A stretch of 53,248 nt of DNA. Origin: Oscillibacter sp. GTDB taxonomy: Bacteria; Bacillota; Clostridia; Oscillospirales; Oscillospiraceae. Below are positions 9,533 through 16,874 of this stretch, one piece after another. The number at the start of each line of letters is the position of its first letter. The first letter of the stretch is position 1. The notes beneath the pieces are model-generated. The model was given only the letters and a program-made list of their open reading frames with translations. It was not told the origin of the DNA and ran no database searches. The stretch spans positions 1 to 53,248 of the forward strand of contig JAAVZX010000070.1 of the NCBI GenBank assembly GCA_022791875.1. The letters are read 5' to 3'. A program made the translations under genes and the position numbers.

Positions 9533-11254
9533 ATGGTTCAGAAAAGCAAGAGCGAGCGGAAATTCTGGGCCCAGTTCGACGCCCTGGAGCTGGGCACCGG
9601 CTGGGACGAGTCCGACATCACCAAGCCCCAGATCATGGTGGAGAGCGTCTACGGCGACTCCCACCCCGGCAGCTACCACCTCAATCAGATGGTGGAGCAG
9701 GCCGTCTACGGCGTCTACGAGAAGGGCGGCAAGCCCGCCAAATACTACGCCACCGACATCTGCGATGGCTGCACCCAGGGCCACGACGGCATGAACTACG
9801 TTCTGGCCTCCCGGGAGGCTATCGCCAACATGGTGGAGATCCACGGCTGCGCCGTGCCCTGGGACGGCATGATCCTGGCCTCCAGCTGTGACAAGTCCAT
9901 CCCCGCCCACCTGAAAGCCGCCGCCCGCCTGGACATCCCCACCATCTTCATGCCCGGCGGCTCCATGCGCCCCGGCCCCAACATGACCACCTCCATCGTC
10001 GCCGGCGACATCTCCCTCCGGGAGAAGCGGGACGGTGCCATTACGCCCCAGGAGGTCCGGGACTATAAGCTCACCGGCTGCCCCTCCGTGGGCGCCTGCA
10101 CCTTCCTGGGCACCGCCTCCACCATGCAGTGCCTGGCGGAAGCCCTGGGCCTGGCCCTCCCGGGCTCCGCCCTGGTCCCCGCCACCATGCGGGACCTCCT
10201 TCAGTATTCCCGGGACGCGGGCCGTCAGATCATGGACCTGGCCGAGAAGGGCATCACCCCCAGCCAGATCATGACCCCCGCCGCCTTCCGCAACGCCATC
10301 ATCGTCCACAGCGCCATCGGCGGCTCCACCAACGCCACCCTCCACATCCCCTCCATCGCCCGTGAGATGGGCTACGAGCTCCCCATCGAGCTCTTCGACG
10401 AGATCAACCACCAGGTCCCCCACATCGGCAACGTGTATCCCTCCGGCACCCAGCTCACCGAGTCCTTCTGGTTCGCGGGCGGCGTGCCCATGGTCCAGTG
10501 GATGCTCCGGGACATGCTGGACCTGGATGTCATGACCGTCACCGGCAAGACCCTGGGCGAGAACCTGGAGGAGCTGCACCGCCAGAACTGGTTCGAGCGG
10601 AACCTGGGCTACCTGGCCAACTACGGCCTCAAGCGGGACGACGTGATCTTCCCCGTGGAGAAGGCCCACGAGAAGGGCTCCGTCGCCATCCTCAAGGGCA
10701 ACATCGCCCCCGAGGGCAGCGTGGTCAAGTACGCCGCCTGTGCGGAGAACCAGCGCGAGGTGGTCAACGCCGTGGCCCGCGTCTTCAACAGCGAGGACGA
10801 CGCCTATGAGGCCGTCGCCAAGAAGCTGATTAACCCCAATGAGGTCATCATCGTCCGCTACGAGGGTCCCCGCGGCTGCGGTATGCCCGAGATGGTCGCC
10901 ACCACTGAGGCCATCTGCTGTGACGAGAAGATCAACGGCTCCGTGGCCCTGATCACCGACGGACGCTTCTCCGGCGCCACCCGCGGCGCGGCCATCGGCC
11001 ACGTCAGCCCCGAGGCCGCTGCCGGCGGTCCCATCGCCTTCGTCGAGGAGGGTGACCTGATCTCCTACAGCGTGGAGAACCGGACTCTGAACCTCACCGG
11101 CATCCACGGCAAGCCCTGCACCCCCGAGGAGGCCGCGGCCGTCCTGGCCGAGCGGGCCAAGGCGGGCATCATCCCCCGCGAGGCGCGAAAGGGCTTCTAC
11201 CGCATGTACACCCAGAACGCCCGCTCCGCCATGCAGGGCGGCGGTCTGGAGTAA
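9533..11254 (+). CDS. IlvD/Edd-family sugar-acid dehydratase
   Basis: Fe-S dehydratase of 573 residues in the dihydroxy-acid/phosphogluconate dehydratase superfamily. Cluster-type cysteines occur in DICDGCTQGHDGMNY (77/80), SSCDKSIPAHLKAA (119) and GCPSVGACTFLG (189); the C-terminal half has GPRGCGMPEMV and TDGRFSGATRGAAIGHVSPEA. True biosynthetic IlvD would normally sit with ilvBCN; here the neighbours are a GntP permease and a KDG-type aldolase, so I infer a sugar-acid (gluconate, galactonate or pentonate) dehydratase making a 2-keto-3-deoxy acid. Start is the ATG at 9533 with GAGGAGA at 9521-9527; an upstream TTG at 9509 would bury that site. Substrate is not resolved. Confidence 0.85.
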   Translation: MVQKSKSERKFWAQFDALELGTGWDESDITKPQIMVESVYGDSHPGSYHLNQMVEQAVYGVYEKGGKPAKYYATDICDGCTQGHDGMNYVLASREAIANMVEIHGCAVPWDGMILASSCDKSIPAHLKAAARLDIPTIFMPGGSMRPGPNMTTSIVAGDISLREKRDGAITPQEVRDYKLTGCPSVGACTFLGTASTMQCLAEALGLALPGSALVPATMRDLLQYSRDAGRQIMDLAEKGITPSQIMTPAAFRNAIIVHSAIGGSTNATLHIPSIAREMGYELPIELFDEINHQVPHIGNVYPSGTQLTESFWFAGGVPMVQWMLRDMLDLDVMTVTGKTLGENLEELHRQNWFERNLGYLANYGLKRDDVIFPVEKAHEKGSVAILKGNIAPEGSVVKYAACAENQREVVNAVARVFNSEDDAYEAVAKKLINPNEVIIVRYEGPRGCGMPEMVATTEAICCDEKINGSVALITDGRFSGATRGAAIGHVSPEAAAGGPIAFVEEGDLISYSVENRTLNLTGIHGKPCTPEEAAAVLAERAKAGIIPREARKGFYRMYTQNARSAMQGGGLE

Positions 11255-11264
11255 GACGCCTTGT

Positions 11265-11295
11265 ACTGCCCGGGCGGGTTTTCCGCCTGGGCAGT
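11265..11295 (+). terminator. hairpin after the dehydratase gene
   Basis: ACTGCCCGGGCGG pairs with CCGCCTGGGCAGT (one G-U) around a short loop, 10 bases after the stop codon. The T-run is weak, so termination may be partial. Confidence 0.55.
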
Positions 11296-11360
11296 GCCCA
11301 TTTCCGCCCCTTTTCAATCAGAATGACGGTTTTTGAAATGTGGGAGGACAGAAAAGTATC

Positions 11361-11389
11361 TTGACAGAAAGCCCGCGGCTGTGTTAGCT
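11361..11389 (+). promoter_or_regulatory. candidate promoter of the aldolase gene
   Basis: Perfect -35 TTGACA at 11361-11366, 17-bp spacer, weak -10 TTAGCT. It suggests the aldolase can be transcribed separately from the dehydratase. Confidence 0.45.
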
Positions 11390-11461
11390 TGAAGGGGACG
11401 GACGCACCGGCCCCGGCGGGCCGCGTGTAATTTTTTGAGAAATGAGAAGGGGAACCAGCTT

Positions 11462-12355
11462 ATGAATGCAGCATTTCTTGCTCCCGCGATTACCCTGTTC
11501 AACGACGACGGCACCCTGGACCTGGTGAGCCAGGAGCGGCTCTATGACAACCTGATCGACAACGGCATCGACGGCATCCTGGTGGAGGGCAGCTCCAGCG
11601 AGTTCTTCGCCATGAACATGGATCAGCGCCGGGAGATGGCGAAGTTCGCCATTGAGAAGGTGAACCACCGGGTGAAGCTGATCATCGGCACCACCAGCAT
11701 GGTGGCCAGCGACATCAGCGATTTCTCCAACTTCTGCCTGGACGCCGGCGCGGACGCGGTCATGATCCTCCCGCCCTACTACTTCCACTTCGGACCCGAG
11801 GCCCTCCTGCAATACTACGACCGCCTGGCCAAGGAGATCCACGGCCCCATCTACATCTACAATTTCCCCGACAACACGGGCTACACCATCCCCGTGGAGA
11901 CGGTTCTCCAGCTGGCCCTGATGCACCCCAACATCGTGGGCCTGAAAGACACCATCCCCGGCATGGACCACACCCGGGAGCTGATCAAGACGGTGAAGAG
12001 CCGGGTTCCCAACTTCGAGGTCTACTCCGGCTTCGACGACAACTTCGCCCGCAACATCCTCTCCGGCGGCAACGGCTGCATCGCGGCCCTGAGCAACCTG
12101 GCCCCGGAGATCACCTCCGCCTGGGTCCGGGCCTTCCGGGAGAACGACCTGAACGGCATCGCCCTGGGCCAGCAGCGCATCGACCGTCTGATGGATATGT
12201 ACCGCATCCGCGACCCCTTCCTGCCGGTGCTGAAAGAGGCCATCAAGCTCCGCGGCATCGCCGCCTCCAGCACCAGCACCTTCCCCATGCCGAACGCTAC
12301 CATCGAGGACGACGCACGGATTCTGGAGCTGCTGTCGAAGGAAAACCTGCGGTGA
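11462..12355 (+). CDS. DapA/NanA-family aldolase, likely 2-keto-3-deoxy sugar-acid aldolase
   Basis: TIM-barrel class I aldolase of 297 residues. The Schiff-base lysine is Lys162 in GLKDTIPG and the catalytic tyrosine is Tyr133 in YIYNFPDNTG, the same positions as in DapA. The run EGSSSEFFAMNMDQR and the YNFPDNTG wording are nearer to keto-deoxy-gluconate type aldolases than to lysine-biosynthetic DapA, and the upstream dehydratase and permease support cleavage of a 2-keto-3-deoxy acid into pyruvate and an aldehyde. Start is ATG 11462 with AGAAGGGG upstream; a TTG at 11435 is a less likely start. Followed by a B-family repeat ending in a strong terminator. Confidence 0.85.
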   Translation: MNAAFLAPAITLFNDDGTLDLVSQERLYDNLIDNGIDGILVEGSSSEFFAMNMDQRREMAKFAIEKVNHRVKLIIGTTSMVASDISDFSNFCLDAGADAVMILPPYYFHFGPEALLQYYDRLAKEIHGPIYIYNFPDNTGYTIPVETVLQLALMHPNIVGLKDTIPGMDHTRELIKTVKSRVPNFEVYSGFDDNFARNILSGGNGCIAALSNLAPEITSAWVRAFRENDLNGIALGQQRIDRLMDMYRIRDPFLPVLKEAIKLRGIAASSTSTFPMPNATIEDDARILELLSKENLR

Positions 12356-12370
12356 ACGACGCGCGGGGGT

Positions 12371-12514
12371 GTTCCTTTTTTCTTGAAAGAAAAAAGTAAC
12401 CAAAAAAAGAACTTTTTAACTCGACGCGAATCTGGAGGTCGTTAAAGCCTGTCGCGCAGTAACGCAGCACCCACGCAAAGAAAAAACGAGGGCAACATTG
12501 CCCTCGTTTTTTCA
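12371..12514 (-). repeat. B-family composite repeat, copy B3
   Basis: Reverse orientation. Near the aldolase stop is the AT hairpin (GTTCCTTTTTTCTT against AAGAAAAAAGTAAC), then AAGAACTTTTTAA, a CGAC/GTCG mini-stem, the linker, and a terminal hairpin at 12481-12512. Same order as the copies near 18.1, 29.5, 46.5 and 53.1 kb. Confidence 0.85.
12481..12512. terminator. bidirectional terminator
   Basis: AAAAAACGAGGGCAA pairs perfectly with TTGCCCTCGTTTTTT (15 bp, 2-nt loop), with A/T tails on both sides. It is the hairpin-1 position of repeat copy B3. Confidence 0.85.
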
Positions 12515-12535
12515 TACATTCCTATTGGTGATGTT

Positions 12536-12721
12536 ATGCTTCCATCGAACTGCGACCCCCTGGCCCTGACTACCGCCGTCAACACCCTGGCCGTAGCCAT
12601 CGCCGCCCGGCTCAACAACCAGCAGCTGGGCCTGACCGCCGCAATCCTGACCCAACTCGGCGACACCCTCGCAACCATTGCTGTCCAGCGTGAGATCTGC
12701 GCACCCGACAAACCGGACTGA
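12536..12721 (+). CDS. small hypothetical protein (61 aa)
   Basis: Encodes a short, Ala/Leu/Thr-rich protein with one central helix-prone stretch (NTLAVAIAARLNNQQLGLTAAILTQLGDTLATIA) interrupted by charged residues and two cysteines (6 and 55). A GGTGATG sequence precedes the ATG by a short gap. It resembles small uncharacterised proteins I recall from Clostridia, but I assign no function. The gene is wedged between a B-family and an A-family repeat and its TGA stop lies in the first bases of the A repeat. Coding status is moderately supported by the ribosome site and protein-like composition. Confidence 0.55.
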   Translation: MLPSNCDPLALTTAVNTLAVAIAARLNNQQLGLTAAILTQLGDTLATIAVQREICAPDKPD

Positions 12722-12806
12722 TCTGGAGGAGTCCAGAGGGAAACGTTCCCTCTGGCAGAGCCTCCTTGGCCGCCGGAGGCGGGAAGCCCCGCTGGCAGCC
12801 CCCCGT
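12718..12806 (-). repeat. A-family modular repeat, copy A6
   Basis: Reverse orientation: CTGATCTGGAGGAGTCC, palindrome CCAGAGGG/CCCTCTGG around AAACGTT, then GCCGCCGGAGGCGGGAAGCC and a CCCCCCGT end. It starts inside the stop codon of the 61-residue gene and ends 11 bases before the csaB stop, so it fills the convergent gap. Confidence 0.8.
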
Positions 12807-12817
12807 ATGCAGGCACT

Positions 12818-15046
12818 CTAACGCCCCAACAGCCTCTGCGCAACCTCCACGTTCCCGCGCTCCAGGGACTGGAGCCGCCGGACGGCGGATGCCTGGACCT
12901 CCGGGTGCTGGCCCTTGGCGGCGGCTTCGTCTACCATCTGTTTCAGGTTTTCCTCCGTCAGGGCTTCCAGGTCGGTGAAAATGTCTTGGCCGATGTAGCG
13001 CAGGAAGGCGGATACTTTCGGGTCGTAGACCACGCCCGCTAAGGGGATGCCCTGGCCTGCGGCGAAAATCAGGGCGTGGAGGCGCATGGCCACCACGATC
13101 TCCATCCTTGAGAGCGCGCCGATCATGGTGCCCGCACGGCCTGCGTCGTCCAGGAAATAGTGGGGTACGTCCTTCAAGCCCTCCGCCGCCATGCGGCTGG
13201 CACTGGGGTCCATGCGCTTCTCCACCGCCAGGAAAACCGGCGTCAGGCCGTAGCGCTCCCAGGCGTAGCGGGCCGCTTTGCCGAACAGTGCAGCCTTGTC
13301 CTCGTAGCCCTTCCAGCGGCGCAGGGCGAAGCAGATGTAGCGCCCGTGGGGGGGGATGCCCGCCTCCAGGAGAACGCTGTCCGTCTCGTTGTCTCCCGCC
13401 TGGCGGAGGGTCAGGGCCGGGTCCGCCGTCAGAAGAATCTCCGGCTTGTCCACGCCCATGGCCCGCAGCTCGTCCCGGGAATCCGGCTCCCGGAGGGTGA
13501 TCACGTCCACGCTCCGGTTCAGCACCGCCGCGGCCAGCTGCCTGTGGTTCATGCGGGTCACGGGGCCGATGCCGCAGCCGTACATCTGTACCTTGCAGCC
13601 CGCCCGCTTCGCGGCGCGGATGTTCATCAGGTAAAACCAGAGGGAGCGCCGGGACGTGACGTCCTGAATGAGGCTCCCGCCGCCGTTGATATACAGCTTT
13701 GCATGGCGCATGGCGGTGTACCAGCTCACCAGGGCCACCCGGCTCACTGCCCGCACCCGGTACGCGAGCCGGGTGCTCTTCGGGTCCTTCGAGAGGACCG
13801 TGACGGGCATATCCGGGTCCAGGGTCCGCATCTCCTGTAAAATGGCCTCGAGAATCGCGTCGTCCCCGGCGTTGCCCCGCCCGTAGGCCCCGCAGATGAC
13901 CACGCCGTCCCGCTTTGCCTTCGGGCGGCTGTGGCGGCGGAGGATTTCGCTGTAAATATGGAGCTGGGTGTCCACGGTCCTCTGGATGGAGAACTGGGTG
14001 GACGCCTTTTCGTACAGCCCCTCCCCCATCTCCCGCCGGAGGCGATCGTCGTTCCCCAAATCGGCAAAGTGCTTCCCCAGAGTCTTCCAGTCCCCCGGCT
14101 GAATCAGGTATCCGTTGACGCCCTGGTCGATGAGGTAAGGAATGCCGCCCACGGCGGTGGCCACGGTGGCCAGGCGGAAGCGGGCCCCCTCCGTCAGGGC
14201 GTAGGGGAACGTCTCGGACAGGCTGGTGAGGGCGTTCACGTCCAGAGCGCCGTAGAAGCGGTCCATGCCGCCGCTGATCCACCCGGCAAAGGCCACCTGC
14301 TTCTCCACGCCCAGTTCCTTCGCCAGATTCCCCAGCTTTTCCCGCTCCTCGCCGTCTCCGGCGATAACTAAACGCAATTTTTTGCAGCTTTTATACCCTT
14401 CGGCGAAGCCTCGGATCAGAGTCGACATATCCTTGACGGGATTCAGCCGCGCCGCGATGCCGATCACCACGGAGTCCGCCTCCACATCGGCCCCCAGGCT
14501 TCTCAGGTATCCCAGACGGTCCTCCTGGGGCGGAGGCGGGGTGAAGTCGATGCCGTTGTAGATGGCATAGAAGCGGTCGGGGGGGAAATTCCGCTTGATC
14601 AGCAGGTCCACCATGGCGTCGGAGACGCCGATCCGGTAGTCCAGACGGCGTAAAGCCCAGGCGTTGATGGCCCCGTAGGTGAGCCGCCCCAGGGGACGGC
14701 CCATGTAGTCCAGGCGGTAGTCGCTGTGGACGGTGGTGACGACGGGGAGGCCCGTGGGGCCTTGCAGGAGGGCTCCGATCATGTTGGCGCGGGAGCCGTG
14801 GCAGTGGATCAGCTGATAGCCTCCCCGGCGGATGTAGTCCGTCAGGAGGCGGCGGGTGCGGAGGACGTTGTTGCCGCCGAAGATCTCCGTGGGGATGCCC
14901 AGGCTCCGGGCCTCCTCCGCGAAGGGGCCGTCCCGGAAGCAGACGAGCTGGGCCGTAATGGTCTTGTTCAGGTTCTGCAGCAGGCTCAGGACGTGGGTTT
15001 TCGCCCCGCCGGAGTCGCCGCCGCTGATGAGGTGTATCACTTTCAT
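12818..15046 (-). CDS. csaB: glycosyltransferase family 4 - CsaB polysaccharide pyruvyl transferase fusion
   Basis: A 742-residue two-enzyme protein. Residues 1 to about 380 form a GT4 glycosyltransferase: GGDSGGAKTHVLSLLQNL at the N-terminus and the ExFPxxxxEG donor-site pattern in SLSETFPYALTEGA near residue 275. Residues about 385-742 match CsaB pyruvyl transferase: GVVICGAYGRGNAGDDAIL, INGGGSLIQDVTS and YGCGIGPV. CsaB adds ketal-linked pyruvate to the secondary wall polymer that SLH domains bind. The ATG overlaps the previous gene's TGA by four bases, so the gene is the last member of a three-gene unit. Two proteins with SLH-like repeats are encoded in this window. The role of the fused glycosyltransferase (building or priming the same polymer) is inference. 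Confidence 0.9.
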   Translation of the reverse strand: MKVIHLISGGDSGGAKTHVLSLLQNLNKTITAQLVCFRDGPFAEEARSLGIPTEIFGGNNVLRTRRLLTDYIRRGGYQLIHCHGSRANMIGALLQGPTGLPVVTTVHSDYRLDYMGRPLGRLTYGAINAWALRRLDYRIGVSDAMVDLLIKRNFPPDRFYAIYNGIDFTPPPPQEDRLGYLRSLGADVEADSVVIGIAARLNPVKDMSTLIRGFAEGYKSCKKLRLVIAGDGEEREKLGNLAKELGVEKQVAFAGWISGGMDRFYGALDVNALTSLSETFPYALTEGARFRLATVATAVGGIPYLIDQGVNGYLIQPGDWKTLGKHFADLGNDDRLRREMGEGLYEKASTQFSIQRTVDTQLHIYSEILRRHSRPKAKRDGVVICGAYGRGNAGDDAILEAILQEMRTLDPDMPVTVLSKDPKSTRLAYRVRAVSRVALVSWYTAMRHAKLYINGGGSLIQDVTSRRSLWFYLMNIRAAKRAGCKVQMYGCGIGPVTRMNHRQLAAAVLNRSVDVITLREPDSRDELRAMGVDKPEILLTADPALTLRQAGDNETDSVLLEAGIPPHGRYICFALRRWKGYEDKAALFGKAARYAWERYGLTPVFLAVEKRMDPSASRMAAEGLKDVPHYFLDDAGRAGTMIGALSRMEIVVAMRLHALIFAAGQGIPLAGVVYDPKVSAFLRYIGQDIFTDLEALTEENLKQMVDEAAAKGQHPEVQASAVRRLQSLERGNVEVAQRLLGR

Positions 15047-15516
15047 AGCTGTTCTTCTCCGTCTTTTCTGGGTTCCTTTTTCAGTTCGTCGTGGTAGAAT
15101 TCATAGGCCCGCTTTGCCATGGCCTCCCCGGCCTCGTCCCAGAAATAATTGTCCGTCTGGTCCAGAAGGGCCGTGTCTTCCTCTGTGAGGTACTCGGGAA
15201 TGTCCCAGTAGGCTTTCAGGCGGGGGTCCTCCTTGAATTTGTCGAAGACCTCGGTGTAGGTCTTGTGCAGGCGGTCCAGGAGGTCCCGGTCCCCGATCTT
15301 CTGGAGGCCGCACATGGCATACCAGTAGCCAGGGTAGCCCCAGTTGCAGAAAAACTGTAGGAAGCCGCCGTTGTACGTATCCACCAGCAGCTTCCACAGG
15401 GCGGCAAGCTCCCGTTCCTCCTGGTCAAGCTGGTCCCAGTCTCCGCCGCAGGCGAATTCCAGGGTCTTGTTGAACTGGATGGAGTAGTTGTCAAAGCGTG
15501 TCACGAAGTCTTCCAT
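15043..15516 (-). CDS. DMP19/DUF4375-like protein
   Basis: Acidic 157-residue soluble protein. The stretch LLVDTYNGGFLQFFCNWGYPG near residue 46 matches the NGGFxQFF signature of the DMP19/DUF4375 group (some members are described as DNA mimics or toxin-immunity related), but no function can be assigned here. Overlaps the csaB fusion by ATGA and follows the 223-residue unknown gene by 24 bases, so all three are probably co-transcribed and translationally coupled. Confidence 0.65.
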   Translation of the reverse strand: MEDFVTRFDNYSIQFNKTLEFACGGDWDQLDQEERELAALWKLLVDTYNGGFLQFFCNWGYPGYWYAMCGLQKIGDRDLLDRLHKTYTEVFDKFKEDPRLKAYWDIPEYLTEEDTALLDQTDNYFWDEAGEAMAKRAYEFYHDELKKEPRKDGEEQL

Positions 15517-15540
15517 TGTGCGGCGCTCCTTTTCATAGGT

Positions 15541-16212
15541 TTAGTATAGGTCCGCAAGCTGGCGGTATACATAATCCGGTGAGGCGGCGGTCAGGAGGTC
15601 CCGCTCCGGCGCGTCTTCTGGGTAACAGAAGAGGTTGCAGGCGTGAAGCAGATAGTACCAGCCGCCTGTGTCTATGTCGCTTCGGCGCTCGTTCCAGAGA
15701 ATGCGCCCGTACTGCCCTGGGCGCAGGCGGAACGCGGTTTCGTTCAGGCAGTCTTTCCCGCAGAAGGGGGACGCCGGGTCGTGGTAGTCCTGGTTGTGCC
15801 CCCGGCGGCAGGGCGCGCCGCTGCGGTGCTCGTCGTAGAAGAAGGAGACCGCACAGCCGTCCTCCCAGGGGCGCAGGGCGAGGTTTGTCACGTTCAGCTC
15901 CGACAGGGCTTGAAACGCCTGTGTGCGGTATTGCCGAATCCATTGCTCCCTTTTCTCGATTTCCCGGCGGAGCTGTTTCTGAGATAGGCCCAGTTTTTCC
16001 CGTGAGAGGTTCAGCAGTTCGCGGGTTTCCTCCAGCTCGTCCAGAAATGTTTCGCCTCTCTGGCTGAAGCGCAGGCGGTGGAGGCGGATTGGCCCCGCAG
16101 GGGCTTCCTCCTCCAGAGGGAAGGCCAGCGGAAAGCGCTGGCGGGCCTCCGCGCCTGCAGAGCCGCGGTCTTGCTTGTACCAGACCAGACTGATCGTTTG
16201 AATCACAAGCAT
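15541..16212 (-). CDS. hypothetical protein (223 aa), first gene of the csaB unit
   Basis: I do not recognise this protein. It has a charged, coiled-coil-prone stretch at about residues 55-95 (DELEETRELLNLSREK and following) and a C-terminal half with five cysteines and many aromatic residues (for example HRSGAPCRRGHNQDYHDP), perhaps metal-binding. I chose ATG 16212 because GGGGAGG lies seven bases upstream; an in-frame TTG at 16254 has no such site. Its promoter overlaps that of the divergent DUF4330-like gene. Confidence 0.6.
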   Translation of the reverse strand: MLVIQTISLVWYKQDRGSAGAEARQRFPLAFPLEEEAPAGPIRLHRLRFSQRGETFLDELEETRELLNLSREKLGLSQKQLRREIEKREQWIRQYRTQAFQALSELNVTNLALRPWEDGCAVSFFYDEHRSGAPCRRGHNQDYHDPASPFCGKDCLNETAFRLRPGQYGRILWNERRSDIDTGGWYYLLHACNLFCYPEDAPERDLLTAASPDYVYRQLADLY

Positions 16213-16246
16213 TGCCGCTGCCTCCCCAGCAAAGTAAAAATTCCCC

Positions 16247-16294
16247 TTGTGCAAATCCGGAAAATATTATACAATACTTCTCGGGCCTTGTCCA
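16247..16294. promoter_or_regulatory. overlapping divergent promoters
   Basis: Plus: TTGTGC (16247-16252), 17 bp, TACAAT (16270-16275). Minus: TGGACA (16294-16289), 17 bp, TATAAT (16271-16266). The two -10 boxes overlap by two bases, so the promoters should exclude each other. Plus start would serve the DUF4330-like gene, minus start the csaB unit. Confidence 0.7.
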
Positions 16295-16354
16295 CACCGG
16301 CGGGCCGTCAAATCAGAAAACACGGGCGCGGGGCGTCCGCTATGGAGGACAAGC

Positions 16355-16840
16355 ATGGAAGAGAAAAAAGCGTTTCGCATCGGGAAACTGAACATCGTGG
16401 ACCTGGTGGCCATCGTGCTGATCGTGGCCGTGGTGGCCTTCGGGGCGTACAAGCTGCTGCGCCAGGACGGCGCGCCGCCCGCTACCATCGGCGTGACCTA
16501 CGTGGTCCGCGTGGAGAAGGCGGCCACGGAGATGTACGACACCTGCCAGGAGCACCTGCCGTCTACCCTCATGGCCTCCGGCGCGCTGCTGGACGGCAAG
16601 ATCGTGGCCGTGGACAAGACGCCGTACCTGGTGCTGGGCCCCGACGGGGAGTGGTACGAGGACCCGGACCACATCAACCTCTATTTCACCATCGAGGCCC
16701 AGGTGGCCGACACCCCCGTCATGACCACCAAGATCGGGGAGCAGGAGGTCCGGATCGGGAAGACGGACTACATTATGAAGAGCGAGTTCATCGAGTTCCA
16801 GTTCGGCACCGTCGTCGACGTGCAGTGGGAGAACCGGTGA
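16355..16840 (+). CDS. DUF4330-family membrane-anchored protein
   Basis: A 161-residue protein with one N-terminal membrane segment (about residues 14-34, VDLVAIVLIVAVVAFGAYKLL) following the charged FRIGKLNIVDL, which is the usual beginning of DUF4330 proteins. The rest is predicted outside the membrane and beta-rich (ITYVVRVEKAA-like, LLDGKIVAVDKTPYLV). Function unknown; in other Clostridia such proteins lie near wall-polysaccharide genes (recollection, not checked). ATG 16355 with GGAGG at 16344-16348. Convergent with the XRE gene. Confidence 0.75.
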   Translation: MEEKKAFRIGKLNIVDLVAIVLIVAVVAFGAYKLLRQDGAPPATIGVTYVVRVEKAATEMYDTCQEHLPSTLMASGALLDGKIVAVDKTPYLVLGPDGEWYEDPDHINLYFTIEAQVADTPVMTTKIGEQEVRIGKTDYIMKSEFIEFQFGTVVDVQWENR

Positions 16841-16847
16841 CGCAAAG

Positions 16848-16869
16848 CCGCCGCCCGTGAGGGCGGCGG
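16848..16869. terminator. hairpin between convergent genes
   Basis: CCGCCGCCC, GTGA loop, GGGCGGCGG; lies between the convergent DUF4330-like and XRE genes. No real T-run. Confidence 0.5.
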
Positions 16870-16874
16870 TTCCG

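Noticed and set aside
9533..11254. Biosynthetic ilvD
   Set aside because: Neighbours are sugar-acid permease and aldolase, no ilvBCN, and motif wording differs (DICDGCTQGHDGM), though not fully excluded.
7876..11317. Long minus-strand frames opposite the permease and dehydratase genes
   Set aside because: Same antisense effect of GC-rich third positions; the plus-strand products are clear family members.
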